Origin: an uncultured Roseburia sp.
GTDB taxonomy: Bacteria > Bacillota > Clostridia > Lachnospirales > Lachnospiraceae
Direction: 5' to 3'
DNA length: 7,374 nucleotides
NCBI GenBank assembly: GCA_947564765.1
Contig: CANODN010000096.1
Location: 1-7,374 of the forward strand
Made by a program: the position numbers and the translations under genes. Shown piece after piece: positions 4,862 through 7,374 of this stretch; positions within the stretch are counted from its first letter, which is position 1; every line of letters begins with the position of its first letter. The notes under the pieces are model-generated. The model was not told the DNA's origin and did no database searches. It saw only the letters and a program-made list of their open reading frames with translations.

Positions 4862-7363
4862 ATGGGGACAACGAATATTTTGCATTTGTCGGATTTGCAT
4901 ATTGGGAATGGAGAATTACCATGCAGAGGAGAAATTTCATCTGTAGTCAATGATAAGAGCATAGATATGATTATTTTTACAGGGGATATCTTTGACTCTA
5001 AAAGAAAACAGGAAGATGAGGGGGGGATGAATGACAATACAAAAATAAAAAAGGCGTTGGATTTTTTCAATCAGTTATCTGAAGATCTTGGAGTTTCAAA
5101 AGAGAATATACTTTTTGTGCCAGGTAATCATGATTATAATAGAGAAAAAAAAGAATTTACAGACATATGGCATAACTATGATACATTTTTAGAACAGTTT
5201 TATGACAAAGAAAAGGAATTTTACAGTCAGTGCTATTTGGTTAATCGCAGTAATCATATGGTAATTAAAGACGATAAAGAAAGAAAAATTTTATATTTGG
5301 GATTTAATTCAAATTATATTGATGAAGATTGCTTAAATGATGAAAAAAAAGGCGGAAAAACGCTAATTGATGCGCTGCAGACTAATAAACTCAAAAATTT
5401 TGAAAATCAGAATTATGAAGATTATTATAAAATTGCTTTTTTTCATCATCCGAGTTATTTGTTTCGGGAGAGTAGAAATGTTGTAGATGGTGTATTATCT
5501 AATGGACCAGATTTTATGCAGCTTATGATTAGATTTGGAGTTAAATTATTTTTGCATGGTCATAAACATTATGGAAGATCAGAAATGGATATTCAACATG
5601 GCGCTCAAATATATATGATTGCGGCAGGCAGCATAGGTAAAGCGGATAATATGAATCGTTCTTTTAATAAAATAAGCATAGAGGATAATGAAACAGTAAA
5701 GCTGACCGAAATGAAATCGGAAAATAATTCTTGTTATGGAAGATATCCGATTTCATTAAGAACACCATGGCAAAAAGGGCGTTTGATTGATATGCTTTCT
5801 TCTTATGAAGAATCAGAGAGAGTGAATTCGAATTTATATGAGGGGCTGAACACGAACGAAAAGAATATAATACAGATGATAGATCAGTTATATTTAGAAT
5901 ATGATCCATTGATTGTTTTAAGCAGGGGTTGGAGTACTGAAAATAATATTTTTTTGGATATTCTTCTGTTTTCTATTCGATATAGAATTTGGGTTCGAGG
6001 GAGGCTGAATCAAAGAAGGAATTCCTATACAATGAAAGAGTTGAATCAATTGTATGAAAGGGATATAGCTGGATTTAGAGAAAGAATAGAAGACAAAGAA
6101 ATAAAAGCTGTTTTTGAGAAGACATTAAAGCTTTTGGGAACGGGTAAGAAAATCCGTATCAATAAAATGATGAAAGAAGAATTGGAACAAGAAACGGAAA
6201 AGAAAAAATATGTTTCATTTGCTCTTCTGGCAGCTTTTTTTACAGATCTTTATCTGGATTTTTCAATATATTGGGAAGAAAGTATAAGAGAATCTGGTGT
6301 AATGGGTGCAAATGAAGTGACAGGATGCTCATATGCGGGGTTTGATACGGAAGCAATTGAATACGATGTAATTCACAAACAAATGTATGTAAGAATTAGA
6401 AGTTTTGGAATAGAGGGAAAAAGGTGTGCAGCATGGTTAATAAAGAAATATAGAGAAAGATGTTTTGAATTAGAAAATTATTTCTCTTGTATTAAAATTT
6501 TTATAAAAAGAATTGAGCCGGATTTTATTGATAAAAATAATGAGAATATGGCATATGGAACATACGATGCCTATATCCCCAATCTGATTCGGTTACTTAC
6601 CGGGAAAAATGTATATGAGTCTGATTTGGTGTTTACAAGAGAATTAATACAAAATGCGATTGATGCAATTTCTTTTAGAGAAAAACGAGAGGCTAATGGT
6701 TTAAAAGAAGATGATAAAAGAATAATAATTAAAATTATAAATAATGATAAAGAGCATTCTTTCAAAATAACGGATTCCGGAATTGGAATGGGGAAAGAGA
6801 TTATTAGACGATATTTTACGACTCTTGGAAGAAGTTATTATAAGGAATATGATTTTGTAGAAAATGAAAAATTGGAATATAATTCCATAAGTAATTTTGG
6901 GGTAGGATTTTTATCGGTTTTCAGACTATGTAAAACAATTATTGTGCGAACCAAACAATTTGATGATGAGGTGAGTTATCGATTAAGAATAGATAGTGAT
7001 AAGGATTATTTTTTTGTTAAATCAAATGAAAGAAAAATAATAAGGACGGGAACAAGTATTACCTGTTATTTTAAACCGGAAGCCGCAATTAATGATGAAG
7101 AATTATGTCGCTATATCAAAGAGATTATGCTTGATATAAAATATCCCATTCATATTTCTGTCAAAGGTAAAAGACCTCAGGAGATAGATATTGCTGCGAG
7201 AGATATTCGAGAAAAAACCGGAGAAAATGTAATCTATATTCCTTTTGACGAAGATGAAAAGCAAGTAGTTTATTATAAAAGAGAGAAAAAAGAAGCTTTT
7301 AAAGAACAATTTCAAGATGGGACTTTCAGGCATGGCATCTTAATACAGCGTTCTGAACAGTAG
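4862..7363 (+). CDS. metallophosphoesterase fused to Hsp90/GHKL-type ATPase
   Basis: The 833-residue product has two recognisable catalytic domains. Residues 5 to about 275 are a calcineurin-like metallophosphoesterase with all expected metal-binding motifs: SDLHIG (D11, H13), GDIFD (D42), GNHD (N89, H90), FFHHP (H195) and GHKH (H234, H236). Residues about 565-770 are a GHKL ATPase of Hsp90 type: ELIQNAIDA (E594, N598, D601), DSGIGMG (638-644), TLGRSYY (654-660), NFGVGFLSVF (678-687) and GTSITCYF (730-737). The joining segment, about 300-565, is mostly helical and unassigned. No signal peptide is seen, so it is cytoplasmic. All key residues look intact, implying activity. GGGAGG (4850-4855) lies 6 bases before the ATG. 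Phosphoesterases of this fold cut DNA, RNA, cyclic nucleotides or phosphoproteins; the substrate here cannot be read from sequence. The likely logic is ATPase-controlled activation of a phosphoesterase effector, as in bacterial conflict systems. Only about 60 residues follow the ATPase core, so a shortened C-terminus is possible. Confidence 0.9.
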   Translation: MGTTNILHLSDLHIGNGELPCRGEISSVVNDKSIDMIIFTGDIFDSKRKQEDEGGMNDNTKIKKALDFFNQLSEDLGVSKENILFVPGNHDYNREKKEFTDIWHNYDTFLEQFYDKEKEFYSQCYLVNRSNHMVIKDDKERKILYLGFNSNYIDEDCLNDEKKGGKTLIDALQTNKLKNFENQNYEDYYKIAFFHHPSYLFRESRNVVDGVLSNGPDFMQLMIRFGVKLFLHGHKHYGRSEMDIQHGAQIYMIAAGSIGKADNMNRSFNKISIEDNETVKLTEMKSENNSCYGRYPISLRTPWQKGRLIDMLSSYEESERVNSNLYEGLNTNEKNIIQMIDQLYLEYDPLIVLSRGWSTENNIFLDILLFSIRYRIWVRGRLNQRRNSYTMKELNQLYERDIAGFRERIEDKEIKAVFEKTLKLLGTGKKIRINKMMKEELEQETEKKKYVSFALLAAFFTDLYLDFSIYWEESIRESGVMGANEVTGCSYAGFDTEAIEYDVIHKQMYVRIRSFGIEGKRCAAWLIKKYRERCFELENYFSCIKIFIKRIEPDFIDKNNENMAYGTYDAYIPNLIRLLTGKNVYESDLVFTRELIQNAIDAISFREKREANGLKEDDKRIIIKIINNDKEHSFKITDSGIGMGKEIIRRYFTTLGRSYYKEYDFVENEKLEYNSISNFGVGFLSVFRLCKTIIVRTKQFDDEVSYRLRIDSDKDYFFVKSNERKIIRTGTSITCYFKPEAAINDEELCRYIKEIMLDIKYPIHISVKGKRPQEIDIAARDIREKTGENVIYIPFDEDEKQVVYYKREKKEAFKEQFQDGTFRHGILIQRSEQ

Positions 7364-7374
7364 AAAAGCAGACT

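Overview
The window looks like accessory DNA from a gut-type Clostridia, most likely Lachnospiraceae. That rests on AGGAGG-type ribosome binding sites, low to moderate G+C, and a large secreted protein with a DUF6273-like domain, a bacterial Ig-like domain and a very basic C-terminal fibronectin-III domain, an architecture typical of that family. All genes read on the + strand.

Layout. Positions 1-285 hold no convincing gene but are dense in palindromes and repeats, with one possible promoter. Positions 286-701 carry a broken remnant of a reverse transcriptase (RT): only its C-terminal 'thumb' end is recognisable, spread over several frames. Positions 724-4296 encode a 1190-residue exported protein. 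Its DUF6273-like domain contains a 40-residue stretch (1537-1656) whose codon pattern is what a diversity-generating retroelement (DGR) variable region should show: changing codons end in C/T and fixed codons almost lack adenine. No template repeat and no intact RT is visible, so the left half reads as a possible fossil or orphaned DGR cassette.

After a long hairpin (4343-4391) comes a separate, more A+T-rich two-gene unit. It comprises a 137-residue orphan protein (4409-4822) and an 833-residue protein (4862-7363) that fuses an N-terminal calcineurin-like metallophosphoesterase to a C-terminal Hsp90/GHKL-type ATPase, joined by an unassigned helical segment. The intergenic gap is 39 bases and each gene has a strong ribosome binding site, so they are probably co-transcribed. 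A putative phosphoesterase effector joined to an Hsp90-like ATPase, with a small partner, resembles the organisation of bacterial conflict/anti-phage systems. I cannot match it to a named system, and the defence role is inference.

No rRNA, tRNA, CRISPR array, insertion sequence or clear Rho-independent terminator was seen.
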